From the NCBI GenBank assembly GCA_023614405.1, contig CM042697.1:304762323-304826322 (forward strand): a stretch of 64,000 nucleotides of DNA, in the 5' to 3' direction. The DNA comes from Avena insularis (taxonomy: Eukaryota > Streptophyta > Magnoliopsida > Poales > Poaceae). The position numbers and the translations under genes are program-made. The notes under the pieces were generated by a model. The model saw only the letters and a list, made by a program, of their open reading frames with translations. It had not been told where the DNA came from and made no database searches. Shown here piece after piece: positions 10,565 to 20,543 of the stretch; within the stretch, counting starts at the first letter, position 1, and each line of letters begins with the position of its first letter.

Positions 10565-12042
10565 CATGTCATGTAATCAACTCATATGCTTGCCTTTGAA
10601 CAATAAGGTGTAATCATGTAGAATTAAGAGTGTGAGAGTTTGTCATGAAAATCATATATACTAAAGTATCTCAATTCTCCCACATCAATAAATCAAGACT
10701 TTTCAAGCACTACTTTTCTATTCATTGTCCTTCAAGAATTTCAGTTCTTAAGTAATTGAGAGCATGCCAAAAAAAATCATTAGTTTATCGGGCTGAGATG
10801 GACACTCGTGGCATCACTAAGGTTTTTTGTTCCTTTTGCATAATGATTACTCATGTCAGCTAGAGGAATGATCCCATCATGTTACAGCTACCCAGGAGTG
10901 CCAAGAATCTTACCGATTATAGCATTGCTGCTACATATGTTTAATCAACTCATAGCCGAAATCTAGGAGTTTCATCCATGAAAATCGTCCGTAGGCTAGC
11001 GGAGTTGTTGGCATCCCATGAAGTTTTACATGCATAAAGCTATATCATTCTTATGATTTACAAGTCAAACTTTGGCATGCTCACAAAAACCTTGAAACAT
11101 TAATTCAATTGAACAAATCTTTCCAAAGAGAGCTATCAAGTCAATCATTATTTTCTGTGGTGTTGAGTGTCTCTAGGAATAAGATTTCAAGACTAAACAC
11201 TACAACACCCAAGTCTTCAATTTGTGAGACTTTTTCTTGTTTCAATTGTTTAGCTAATTTTTAGGCAAGACTTTGGTGAACTACAAGAGCTGGAACAAAA
11301 TGTAGCAAGTTAAATACCCATGCAAACAAAATTTTACTACAATATAAAGACTCACTCCACTGATATAACAACTCAACATTACTACTAACTAGCATGGATT
11401 TCTCAAACTTCAAAAGTAGGGAGTCATAAGGTATACCTCTCATGTTTGGTTCCACTTTTCTCTTCCCTTTTTATTTGTTTCTTCGAAACTCGAAGTCAAC
11501 CACTCTCCTACAAATCGACGAGAACTTTGAGGCAAAAAGAAAAAGAGAGAGGGAAAATAAAGATAAACGGAGAAATCTTTTTGTGGTTTTTGAGAAGGGG
11601 GATTAGAGAATAGAAAATTGGCGGCAAAGCTCGACTTGAAAATCTCAAACAAAGTAAAATAACTAAGATAAAGTGTTGGGGAAACCAACAGGAGTGCTTA
11701 TAAACTCAAATAAAAGCATAACCTCGAAAATAAGATAAAGCAAATGAAAACCAAAATATAAAATAGATAGAAAACCTCCCCAAGCTTAGGCTTTTGCAAG
11801 CCCTTCAAATCACTAAGGTGGGGGGAAATAGTTGTAACTCCAGTTCGCAAATTGAGTTGAGAGGTTACTTGTTGTTTCTCGGAGGTTCAGGGCGAGATTA
11901 TGCATTCCCTCCAAGTTCCTCCTAGTTCTTGAAAATCTTGATATGTTGCGAACTGGTTTGGTGGATGCTTCTCCTGATGAGGGACTTCTTGCTCCTTCTC
12001 TTGGCCCTGATCCTCCTCTGGAATCTCCTCCTCGGGTTGGTG
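10565..12042 (-). other. 3' non-coding region of element C
   Basis: AT-rich sequence between the LTR of element B and the Athila-type ORF. No ORF with recognisable content is present. Position and base composition fit the long 3' untranslated region of Athila elements; the assignment is by context. Confidence 0.45.
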
Positions 12043-12919
12043 TTGCTAAACCTGCATGTCGTAAAGCACATGTCCTTCCTCGATAGAGAAAATACCATTA
12101 GGCAAAGGAGCGGGGTAGAGATGCCCAGATCCAGCAATATGTAGATAATAAACACCACCTCTCCTAGTGAGCATTCCACATTCCCTCAAAGTAGAGAAAC
12201 CAACATGTCGCTCAGCTAGCACCGGCTGTAACTCACCTAGGTCGATACCCAATGAATTGGCAAGCACGGTGATGACGCCTCCACAAGTGATTGGTCCTTG
12301 GCTTTTGTGGGATTGGTACTTCAAGTAGCGTGCAAGTATTGTTCCCAAGTGAAGTGACAAGTTGTCAAAGGAGAGCAGCTTTTGGGAGGAGCATTAGGAG
12401 TAAATCTTATACTAGCAGTATTGTGCCCTTACTGACTCTAGAAGTAAATCTTATACTACTATAACAGTATTCAGGGGAAGGTTCCATGTTGGTAAAAGCT
12501 ACGCAGAGCATTAGGATCATTGTTGGGTAAACCAAAACAATTGCACCATTCATCGAGTGACAGGAATAATTATTATTCATGATTCGGAAAGAAATTATAT
12601 CCTCCCCATGCCATGTCTTAACGGTGCTATTCAAAGAACTAAGGAATTCAATGGTTAACCGACGATAGGTTGGTGGATCATGAAATATGAAGGTTTGCAG
12701 GCCAACTCTATTGCAAAGTAAATTAAATTCATTAGAGATACCGAGTTGGTTCAAAGTGACAGGGCAAGCCCACTTGGTTGCCTTGACTTCTCAGTTTTTC
12801 ATCCTGTCAAAACTATCACAGTTGTATTCGTTCTTGAATCGAATCCCCATGCATTCCTCAGTTGTAGCCCGAGAAGAACTAGCGGCGGCAAGAGCATGTG
12901 TTTGGCTCCTCGTGTTCAT
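12043..12919 (-). pseudogene. Athila-type ORF downstream of gag-pol (function unknown)
   Basis: It starts at ATG 12919 with MNTRSQTHALAAASSSR and then CMGIRFKNEYNCDSFDRMKN, the N-terminal signature I associate with the Athila ORF of grasses. An in-frame stop follows that segment. The frame resumes with LNQLGISNEFNLLCNRVGLQ and PPTYRRLTIEFLSSL, both typical of the family. A frameshift near 12400 moves the C-terminal part (GPITCGGVITVLANSLGID) to another frame, ending at about 12043. The family has been discussed as env-like, but I see no signal peptide or membrane segment here. It lies downstream of gag-protease, as expected. Confidence 0.65.
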
Positions 12920-13929
12920 CTTCTAAAAACAAATAAGAGAGACGAATATAAATCTTATTGATCCAACAGTAATAGTCATAGAATAATCTTCATCATAGCA
13001 CACTAAAGAATCTCCTCAACATAATAATCTAGGCAAGATAATCATGGCAAATAGTTCAAAATAAGTCCCACCCTAGATTGATAATGAAAATAGATCAAAG
13101 ATGAATTCGTGAAAAGTAATTAGAGGATCGGAGGATAAACATACCTTAGATCACTTGTGTGCGAAGAATTCGAACAAAATTGAGTAGGGGTGAAGATCCC
13201 TTGAGGTTTTTAGAGAGTTTGGAGGTAGAAAGGGAGAAAAAGGATTGATGTTTTGATGTTTTGGATATCTCCCCGTGTGTTTAAGTGGTTGGATGCAACT
13301 ATACGTCGGCAACTATATGGCCGGAACACTTTGTTACGGCTATATAGTTGGTCTGACGACAAAATTTTAGGGTTTATAGGGTTTCTTTCTGGTGGTTATA
13401 ACTATATGGCGACAACTATACGGCCAGAACTTCCGTTCCCGTCATATAGTTGGTCGTCAAACCTTCTGTATCCTGGGATGAAAACTTGTCGATGGGTAAC
13501 ATAACTTTACGACCATAGCTATATGGCGGGAATTTTTTTCCCGTCGTATAGTTGGTCGTTAACCTTTCTGTACACATAAAAAAAATTCTATTTCTTCAAG
13601 AATTAATTTTTAGGCTAAAAGTTAGCGAAACACCTTGTTTTGACAAAAAAAAGACAGACTAAAATTTCGACCAACTATCGCATATATAAAAGAGGAATTT
13701 TTCGTACCGCTGAATCTCTTCTTCTCACTGGACTTTTCTAGAACTCTTTATTCTATATAAAACTTAAACGAAAACTTAAAAACTTAACTCAAATCTTTAT
13801 TTTACATGGGTTGCCTCCAATGCAGCGCTCTTTTATGGTCAATAGCTTGACCTTGATGTGGTTCACTTAGGCCATATGAGTGGAACACCCACTCCAAAGT
13901 AGTTGGCCTTCAAAGTGATGGCCTCCTTA
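12920..13929 (-). other. Non-coding stretch of element C between 3' ORF and protease
   Basis: No coding frame is recognised. It holds the hairpin repeat (13290-13560) and, near 13806-13840, the phrase GGGTTGCCTCCAATGCAGCG, commonly seen just after gag-protease in grass Athila-like elements. RT to integrase would be expected here and is missing. Confidence 0.5.
13290..13560. repeat. Three copies of a hairpin-forming repeat in element C
   Basis: Each copy pairs a left arm like CAACTATACGGCC with a right arm like CATATAGTTGGTCGT. Right arms end near 13355, 13456 and 13553. Left arms lie near 13297-13322, 13400-13425 and 13510-13532. A fourth copy is at 49540-49590. Arms are inverted complements, so single strands could fold. 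Confidence 0.65.
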
Positions 13930-14437
13930 TTATCTTGATTGGCTTTCTTTTTTCCTAGGGAAATGAATAACAAAAGGATCCCGCAAAGGCAATTGGAGCT
14001 TCATGTTCCCTTCATTCAAATTAATCAAAGCCTTAATAGTTCTTAATAAAGGGCGGCCTAATATGATAGGAGTAATAACATCTGCATGCATGTCAACAAT
14101 AACAAAATCAGTAATAAGCACGACAGCCTTTAATGTATACTAAAGTATTTTCTTTAATTCCTACTGCTTGTTTGTAAGTAGAATATGCTATATGTAATTT
14201 TAGTTCAATGATTTCAAAAGAGCCTAGATTTAACTTGGTAAAAAGACTCTTTGGAATTGTTGAAACACTTGCACCTAGATCATAGAGTGCATCTATTTCA
14301 TTAGTACCAATTTTAATGTTAATAGTGGGCTCAATTATATCATCTAGCTTAACATGCAATTTTTTAGCAATTTTCTTATATTCTCCCTGAAGCTCATGTA
14401 CCTTTATTGCTACCTGATTAACGAAGTGTTGATACAT
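13930..14437 (-). pseudogene. Athila-type aspartic protease of element C
   Basis: Retroviral-type aspartic protease that would process the polyprotein. On the minus strand 14437-14108 encodes an N-terminal helix-rich part, then INIKIGTNEIDALYDLGASV with the active-site triplet region DLGAS, where DSGAS is the usual form. Athila copies often show this D-L-G-A variant. The following frame (14121-13930) carries VITPIILGRPLLRTIKALIN, matching the conserved ILGRPFL flap-to-helix segment. A frameshift between the two frames near 14110-14120 breaks the ORF. No RT follows. Confidence 0.75.
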
Positions 14438-14457
14438 GGCTTCCTCATTTCCTTCAC

Positions 14458-15709
14458 TTACCGGAATCTTAACATTGATCCTTTTACAAGATCTTCAACT
14501 ATGTAGTTTGGTGAAGGAGCATTGCTATAATCAAGTTCTTTAGGCTCCTCCCTTTGGATTCTTATCATCTTGAGGTATTCAACTGGATTGGGATTAGCTT
14601 TACCTACAAATTTAGCTAGAATGAGAGTTTGACTCTCGGTTATATTACCTAGTTGTGCCTCAACAATCCTTGTTCTTTCTTGGAGGGCCTGCAAATCATT
14701 TCTCAAACTAACAGCTTGGTTAGATAATTTACAAAGCATAGCATCATGATTCTCCGTAATTTTGACTAGAATATTGTTTTGCTCATTTTGTGAGTCCATA
14801 AAAGCTTTATGGGTTTGTTGCAGACTAGTATTACTTGATGCCATATTATTATTAGAGCTACCTGCCGGACTAGAATAATGTTTCTGAAATTTTGGATTAT
14901 AATTCTTCTTCCAAGAAGGGTTATAATCATTACGATCTATGGAGTTTATTTCTTCAATAGTTGGTTCTATAGTAGCTCTTACCGGGTTTCCTTACCTTTA
15001 ACGTCTAATATGAGCTCATCCAACTTAGCATTGAGTTCTTTATTTTGTTGAGGTGTGACGGAGTTCACCTTCTTTGTATTTGATATTTCCACATGCCATT
15101 GGGCATGGTTGTCTTGCATATTGTGTAGCAGCTACTTTTCTTCGGTAATTTGTTTACCCATAAATTTTCCTTCAACTGCAGTATCTAGCATAGACTTAGA
15201 AACAAGTTTAAGAGCATTGTAAAATAAATGGAGATTTAACCAATCTTCCATCCCATGGCTGGGACAGTTTCCCATGCATTCTTTCATTCTCTCCCATGCA
15301 AGGGCTAGTGGCTCACGCTCTTCCTGTCCAAAATTAGTAATATTAGATCTGAGTTGCACAGACTTTGCAGGTGGAAAAAATGTAGTCATAAATAAAGAAG
15401 TACATTCCACCCATGATGCAATAGTATTTATAGGCAAACATAGCAACCATTCTTTTGCTCTTCCTCTAAGAGACAAAGGAAATAAGCGCAACTTGACCGC
15501 ATCAGGGTCAACATCTTTAATGTGCATCATATCACATATTTCAGTGAAAGTATTTAAGTGCATACCTATATCTTATACAATAGAGCCTCCAAATTGATTT
15601 TGTTGAACCAAACTTAAAATGTGGGGCTTAATTTCATAATATTTAGCAGCAATTTCTAGATGAGTAATAGGAGTACGCAAATAATCATTGTTAGTAGTTG
15701 CAAACTCCC
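14458..15709 (-). pseudogene. Gag of the Athila-type element C, split by the inner nest
   Basis: Capsid-like gag polyprotein. From the right the N-terminal part reads ATTNNDYLRTPITHLEIAAK and SLVQQNQFGG. A Retrotrans_gag-like domain follows (15563-15132) with LRLFPLSLRGRAKEWL, a strongly conserved gag signature, and WERMKECMGNCPSHGMEDW. Then comes a linker ending in DRNDYNPSWKKNYNPKFQKH (about 14950-14890) and a coiled-coil segment (14844-14458). A stop lies just before 15563 and further breaks lie between 15130 and 14850. The N-terminus lies across the insertion at 48913, where the frame appears to continue. Confidence 0.78.
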
Positions 15710-16259
15710 TGTTGGGGATATGCTATATGGGTATCCTCATAGCATGTCCTCTATCCGGATAACCCGGGTGGCCCATAGTTGGTAGCATGGCCTATGGCCT
15801 GCTGGGCGGCCCAGTTAGATGGATCCAGAAGGGAGGCCCATGCCGGATAAAGGAAGGCTACGGAGGAGTCATCGACGTACCCGGAGCCTTGGAGTGCAAG
15901 ACACGCTAGACTAGTAATAGACAGTGTAGGACTCTGTAACCTGTCCGGATAGGACTTTTCCCTATAACCCTAGGACCTGGCGACTATATAAGTCGGGCCT
16001 ATGGGAGCCTTTAGGGAACAACGATCATAGACGATAACTTAGACTTTCTAGTCACCTCACACAGCGAACCAATCCCTGTAACTCGGCGTATTGCCATTAT
16101 AGTTATTTATGGCAGGAGTAGGATTCCGCCACCATCGTGGGATCTGAACCTAGGTAAGCTGTGTTACCTCGTCCCTGTCAACCGTGCGCCTTCCCCCACG
16201 TCTCTAAACACGCAATGCGAGGAACCCTCCATGGCGTACTCGTCGGCAATACCACGACA
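15710..16259 (+). repeat. LTR of element D1 (550 bp)
   Basis: Starts TGTTGGGGATATGC, ends CCACGACA. A TATA box candidate TATATAAG lies at 15985-15992. The first about 75 bases match the right-hand LTR (reverse strand, 48912 downwards) with one visible difference. The base run after the LTR (GCTAGTGCCCACCATGG) is a mutated primer-binding site compared with D2. Confidence 0.85.
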
Positions 16260-16272
16260 GCTAGTGCCCACC

Positions 16273-17135
16273 ATGGGGCAAGAGGCGCTTCAGGCTCTTC
16301 AGCGGGCGAGGACCAAGATCTTCGCGGGAATCGGCGAAACCATAGACATCGTTCATGTTCTCTTCTCCGGCAATGTTTCGATCGTCCCTCCCAACGAGTT
16401 CTGGATCCCGTCGAAGACGAACCCAACGTGATGCTCGATCGTCCCCATCGGAGACATCCACCTCTTCATCGGCGAAACCGACTCGGGCACTAGTTCCCTG
16501 GGAGTCGGACGAGCATCAAGACCCGCACAGACCTCCTACAGGCCGGATACGTTCGCGGAAGGATCGATGTTGGGTCTCTCTTTGGAGTTTGCCAGCAAAG
16601 ATCGGAAAAATTCAAGCCCACCCAAACCGCCCATGTGCAGGATATAACTGTGGAATATCACTGCAAGTCCGCCGGCTTCATCCGTGCGTCTGGACAGCAG
16701 AGATCCAAGTTCGTCGGTGTGGTAACCATCTTCGATCTGGCGCATTGCGTTCAGAGAGAGGGCGATAACCCCCACGATTACCTTGCCAGGTGGATCCGTA
16801 TACGAGCCGATCTGGAACATTACCCCAATGATGATTCCATGTATCACTTTGTGGAAGGACTGGACCAGGGAACGCTTCTCAGGAATTCTCTAAGGCGGCA
16901 GCAAGCTTTAGGACGTCTCACCTTCGAAAGCATGGTGAACACCGTCAATAGCTACACGGAGGCCGAGGGGGAATCTCAGGCGGATCTTGCTCTCATTGGC
17001 GGAACGCCGCCGCCTCAGCAACCGCCACCACCGCCATCTCCGCAGCTGCGCCACCACCTCCAGTCATCGTCGCTGCTATTGCACCTCCACCCCTATCATC
17101 GAGGAAGCCCTGGCACCCTCCGACTCTGTGATTGA
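16273..17135 (+). pseudogene. First (partial) gag of element D1
   Basis: The ATG at 16273 sits at the end of the primer-site region and begins MGQEALQALQRARTKIFAGI. After stops and a frameshift (16431-16635) the readable part continues at 16635 with a half gag domain: FDLAHCVQREGDNPHDYLAR and YHFVEGLDQGTLLRNSLRR. This corresponds to the C-terminal half of a Tat gag. The N-terminal half of the usual domain (the YDGT...W segment) is not seen. A Pro-rich tail follows, with another frame change at about 17040. The same layout is found in D2, so the missing half predates the two copies. Confidence 0.7.
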
Positions 17136-18464
17136 CGCGCTCTACGCTGAGTTCAGTGTAGATTCGGAGGAGATAGATTTCAGCCCGGAGGAGCTAAACT
17201 CTGCCATGCAGGAGATGGAGGAGGAGTACACGCGCGAAGAGCAGGCCAACAACGCCGTCACGTCCCGCGATGTGTTTGTCACCATTGGGACGACGATGGA
17301 TGAAGATCAACCCGGGAGAGCTCCACCTACAACATTGGACAAGAGGAAGGGACCACCTGTTGCTGCCGACATTGATCGTGCAACGAACATGCCCCCTCCG
17401 CCTAACCCAGTGCAACAACAACACCGCAAACTTGCCGCCTCCGGCATCTACGTCTGCTGCTGCCCAAGTCACTCCAGCTGATAGAGTGATGTACGGCAAT
17501 ATCCTCGTCGAGCCCTTGACCGTAGCTCATATCCGGAACGTAAGCCATCTTGACGAGAAGCGCAAGCAGCTGCTGGAGGAGGCACAAGCCATCGCGGAGC
17601 AAGGCGCAAAGCAAGATCGAGATCTGGTCAACACGCAGAAATCCATAGAGAAAGCTAGAGCAATGGAGGCCGAGTACAAGACTCTGCTGTAGCAGCAGAA
17701 GGCCAGCAAAGCTCCGGCTCGCGTCATCAACGATCCTGGTGTGCGGCGAAACCTAGGATGGGCTCCCTCGAAGCCAGCACAAGCCAAGCCATACATTGAC
17801 AGTGAAGGCAGGCAGGTGATGCCCACTCCTCTCCTCAACCTCGCCATCGCCAAGACCCTTCTTGAACAGGATAGATCGCCTGAGGCGATGGACCAGTTTT
17901 ATGACCTAGTGGCCAAGGCGGTGAAACAGCAGGAACATGCCACCTCTAGAGGCTTGAGTCTGACCCAGCGTTTTGCCAGTCTAGCCAACATAAGCCGCCA
18001 AGGGACAGATCTCCTCTTGATGTCGGGTCTCAGACGGGTTCATCAGAACGAAGACGGAGGGATGCGCGCAACACGAAGGATGCTATACCCATATCCTCCG
18101 ACCGCGGAGGTAAGTCCCAACCTTGTCGCCCATCTCCATCGCCCCTCTCACCTTGACATTGCGAAGAAACCAAGGCTCACCGTCGTACGGATATGCCCCT
18201 GCCAAGGCAGAGCGGCATCATCATCCGCGACAAAATGGAGCATACCCTTCATGACGGAGAGTGCAACCAGGGACACAAGAGAAGGTCGCGCCATGACCCT
18301 CTGCGTCCGACAAGCAACCGCGACAAGCGTGAGGCGTCGCAGGAGGGTAATAGCAAGAAGGATAACCCACCGCCACCTCCGCCTCCGTCGCCACCTAGCA
18401 GCCACCATGGCGGAGGGGGTCCGCGTTGTTCATGAAGCCCATCCACTATTGGCAAGAAGAAAAG
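17136..18464 (+). pseudogene. Linker between the two gag domains of element D1
   Basis: Readable in pieces that shift frame. First is an acidic segment (EEIDFSPEELNSAMQEMEEE, about 17170-17230), then a coiled coil (KRKQLLEEAQAIAEQGAKQD, about 17560-17620). A conserved patch VRRNLGWAPSKPAQAKPYID (about 17740-17800) follows, then KTLLEQDRSPEAM and a basic Arg-rich stretch. The same pieces occur in D2, so they were coding. I recognise no known domain. It may be an extended gag matrix-like region or an acquired segment. Confidence 0.55.
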
Positions 18465-19172
18465 AAGCCTAGAGCCATACGACGCACGTTCGTGGATAGA
18501 CAAGATCCACGAGGCCCGGGAAGGACCATACCTGGGACCACGTTGCTTCGGACCTATCATACAGTCCGCAACTTACCCCAAAGGTTTCCGGATTGACAAG
18601 ACCATCAATCCCTATAACGGCACTGCCAAGCCAGCTACATGGTTGCAGGATTACGGCAACGCGATGGAGATCGTCGGGGGTAACCCCAACGTTGTCGTCA
18701 AGTACCTCCCATTGAAGTTGGCGGGCACCGCCCATCAATGTATTGATGACTTGCCGGAGAAATCCATCTGCAATTGGTTGGACATGCAAGAAGCATTCAC
18801 TAAGAACTTCGAGGGTATGTACAAACGTCCCTGCACTGTTGGCGATCTACAGCGGTGCGTGCAACAGAAAGACGAGACATCTCACGCCTACATCTCCCGC
18901 TGGCTGGATATGAAGAATTCCTCCGCAGGAGTGCACGCTTAGACCGCCATGGCCGCCTTCATCGATGGGTTGGAAAGGGGCACGTTGCTCCGACATAAGC
19001 TGAAGCGCTTGCAGGACAATCACCAGCTAGACTTGAACCAGATGATTCAGTTGGCCAGTGAGTTCGCAGCTGCCGATGATGATGCTCGCGGCTCTCTGCC
19101 GGCAACGGCCGTTCCAACTCAAGCGCGGAGGAACAGCAGCACAAAGTGGAAAACCGCACGAGAAGAAAATTA
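18465..19172 (+). pseudogene. Second (complete) gag domain of element D1
   Basis: A full Retrotrans_gag-like domain: FRIDKTINPYNGTAKPATWL (about 18587-18646), then VVKYLPLKLAGTAHQCIDDL and the C-half DLQRCVQQKDETSHAYISRW (about 18844-18903) with AAFIDGLERGTLLRHKLKRL. The C-half aligns with the first gag (DLAHCVQ.. and FVEGLDQGTLL), showing a duplication inside the element. One in-frame stop lies at about 18942 and another at 19171. The domain would form the particle core. It is followed by a basic Gly/Arg-rich segment in place of a clear zinc knuckle. Confidence 0.75.
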
Positions 19173-19639
19173 AACTCCCGACATGGTCGCTATGACCTTT
19201 GCAGGACGAGGTGATGGCGGACAACGTGGCCGAGGACGGGGAGCTAGACCTGGGCAGTAGCGAGGAAGTGAAACTACCTCGGCAGCGCTTCGCGTTCCAC
19301 AAACCTATGAGGAGTACCGCGATATGCTGTGCCTCATACACCTCGATGTCAACGGCAAGGCCACCCACACCAATCTCCACTGCAAGTTTGTCAACGACCT
19401 CAAGGAGGACCCGAAGTCCGGCTACAAACGAAGTCAGAAGAACAGACTGCGAGGCAAGGGCAAGGGGAAGAAGAAGGAGGAGGAGTCCAAGGATTCAAGT
19501 GACATGGACGAGGACATTGACCCCAAGCACGCCACCAAGTGCGACGGCAAAGGCAAGAACCCCTTTGAGAAGAAGGTGGCAGTTTTCCACACTTCCCTTG
19601 GCACCCCCACCGTCCGACAACAGAAGACCTCTATGAGGA
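19173..19639 (+). pseudogene. Basic, acidic-patched linker between gag and protease of D1
   Basis: In the frame of 19324-20184 it reads a short helix-like part, then KRSQKNRLRGKGKGKKKEEE followed by an acidic run (SSDMDEDIDPKHATK). No CCHC zinc knuckle is seen. The basic part could replace it in RNA binding; this is inference. Stops at about 19258-19263 separate it from the second gag. Confidence 0.55.
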
Positions 19640-20187
19640 TACTGATGGCTACTCTCTCCCCAGTCCCCCAATTCCTGCACTGGTCGGAGATTCCAATTAC
19701 TTGGGACAGGAAGGATCACCCAGACCTCATCCATATGAAGAACCAATACTCCATGGTCATCAACCCTTTGATTGACGGAAATGAGTTCACTAAATGTATG
19801 GTGGATAGTGGAAGAAGCATAAACATCGTGTACCTGGATACACTGCAGAAAATGAACTTGACGGAGGCAAACCTAAGGCGGACCAACACCATCTTCCACT
19901 GCATAGTTCCTGGTCGGGAGGCTCGGTCCCTTGGGTGCATCACACTTCAGGTAGCCTTTGGCGATGCTAATAATTACCGCCAAGAGCGCATGACCTTTGA
20001 GGTGGTCCCCTTCAAGAGCGTGTACACCTTCATGGCCAAGCCATGCTTCGTCTACAACAAACTCAAGATATCCGGACCAAACGGTGTCATCACCCTATCC
20101 GGAAGCTTTGCCAAAGCTAGGGACTACGAGATTGGAGAAGCAGCCTACGCGGAAGCTGTCCTCTACAACGAAGAATTCAAGTAGATC
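19640..20187 (+). pseudogene. Tat-type aspartic protease of element D1
   Basis: Frame 19324-20184. Near 19680-19740 PQFLHWSEIPITWDRKDHPD leads into the protease: MVINPLIDGNEFTKCMVDSG with the active site DSGRS (D2 has DSGSS, the usual form, so the Ser to Arg change is specific to D1). Next is NLRRTNTIFHCIVPGREARS, LGCITLQVAFG and a C-terminal LKISGPNGVITLSGSFAKAR, all in Tat order. The stop at about 20182 is followed by a few more codons of the usual extension (KVDASEKGYL) before the palindrome junction. RT should follow and is missing. Confidence 0.78.
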
Positions 20188-20211
20188 TAGAGCAAGGTTG
20201 ATGCCTCAGAA

Positions 20212-20543
20212 AAAGGCTACCTGAAGTGTGATGCACCCAAGGGACCGAGACTCCCGACTAGGAAGTACGCCGTGGAAGATGGTGTTGGTCTTCCTTAGGT
20301 TTGCCTCCGTCAAGTTCATTTTCTGCAGTGTATCCAGGTACATGATGTTGATGCTGCTTCCACTATCCACCATACATTTGGTGAACTCATTGCCGTCAAT
20401 CAAAGGGTTTATGACCATGGCGTATTGGTTCTCCGTAGGGATGAGGTCTGGGTGATCCTTCCTGTCCAAAGTAATTGGAATCTCCGACCAGCGCAGGAAT
20501 TGGGGGACTGGCGGAGAGTAGCCATCAGTATCCTCATAGAGGT
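20212..20543 (-). pseudogene. Aspartic protease piece of element D2, inverted relative to D1
   Basis: The minus strand from 20543 to about 20212 encodes PQFLRWSEIPITLDRKDHPD, MVINPLIDGNEFTKCMVDSG and the active site DSGSS, then FHGVLPSRESRSLGCITLQV. It is the same protein as 19650-19970 on the plus strand. The reading frame ends at the junction with D1 within AAAGGCTACC. It is the distal part of D2: its upstream half lies at 44992-45140, displaced by insertion of element E. Confidence 0.8.
20539..20543. repeat. Left target-site duplication of element E
   Basis: GAGGT directly before the LTR start TGTAATATCC. The right flank has GTGGT (44992-44996), one mismatch. The undisturbed site in D1 (about 19630) reads AGAAGACCTCTATGAGG, confirming GAGGT as the original. 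Confidence 0.75.

Larger units (their letters stand above)
10565..15709 (-). mobile_element. Element C: Athila-type Ty3/gypsy element, left part
   Basis: On the minus strand it reads gag (15709-14458), protease (14437-13930), a non-coding stretch with hairpin repeats, the Athila-type 3' ORF (12919-12043) and a long 3' non-coding region cut by element B. RT, RNase H and integrase are absent, so this is either a deleted or a non-autonomous form. Gag continues across the D/E/F nest at 48913. Confidence 0.75.
15710..20211 (+). mobile_element. Element D1: plus-strand arm of a palindromic pair of Tat-type elements
   Basis: LTR, primer site, partial gag, linker, full gag, basic linker and protease in plus orientation, ending abruptly at about 20211. 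There the same family restarts in inverse orientation (D2). RT, RNase H, integrase and the 3' LTR are absent. The LTR is nearly identical to the one at 48368-48912 on the other strand. Confidence 0.8.

Noticed and set aside
11261..11688. Minus-strand ORFs with hydrophobic runs as a membrane protein
   Set aside because: Short, AT-driven, within the 3' non-coding part of element C, no support from a second copy.
16161..16768. Overlapping Arg/Ser-rich ORFs on both strands
   Set aside because: Shadow frames of the gag region of D1; only the gag frame matches D2 at the protein level.
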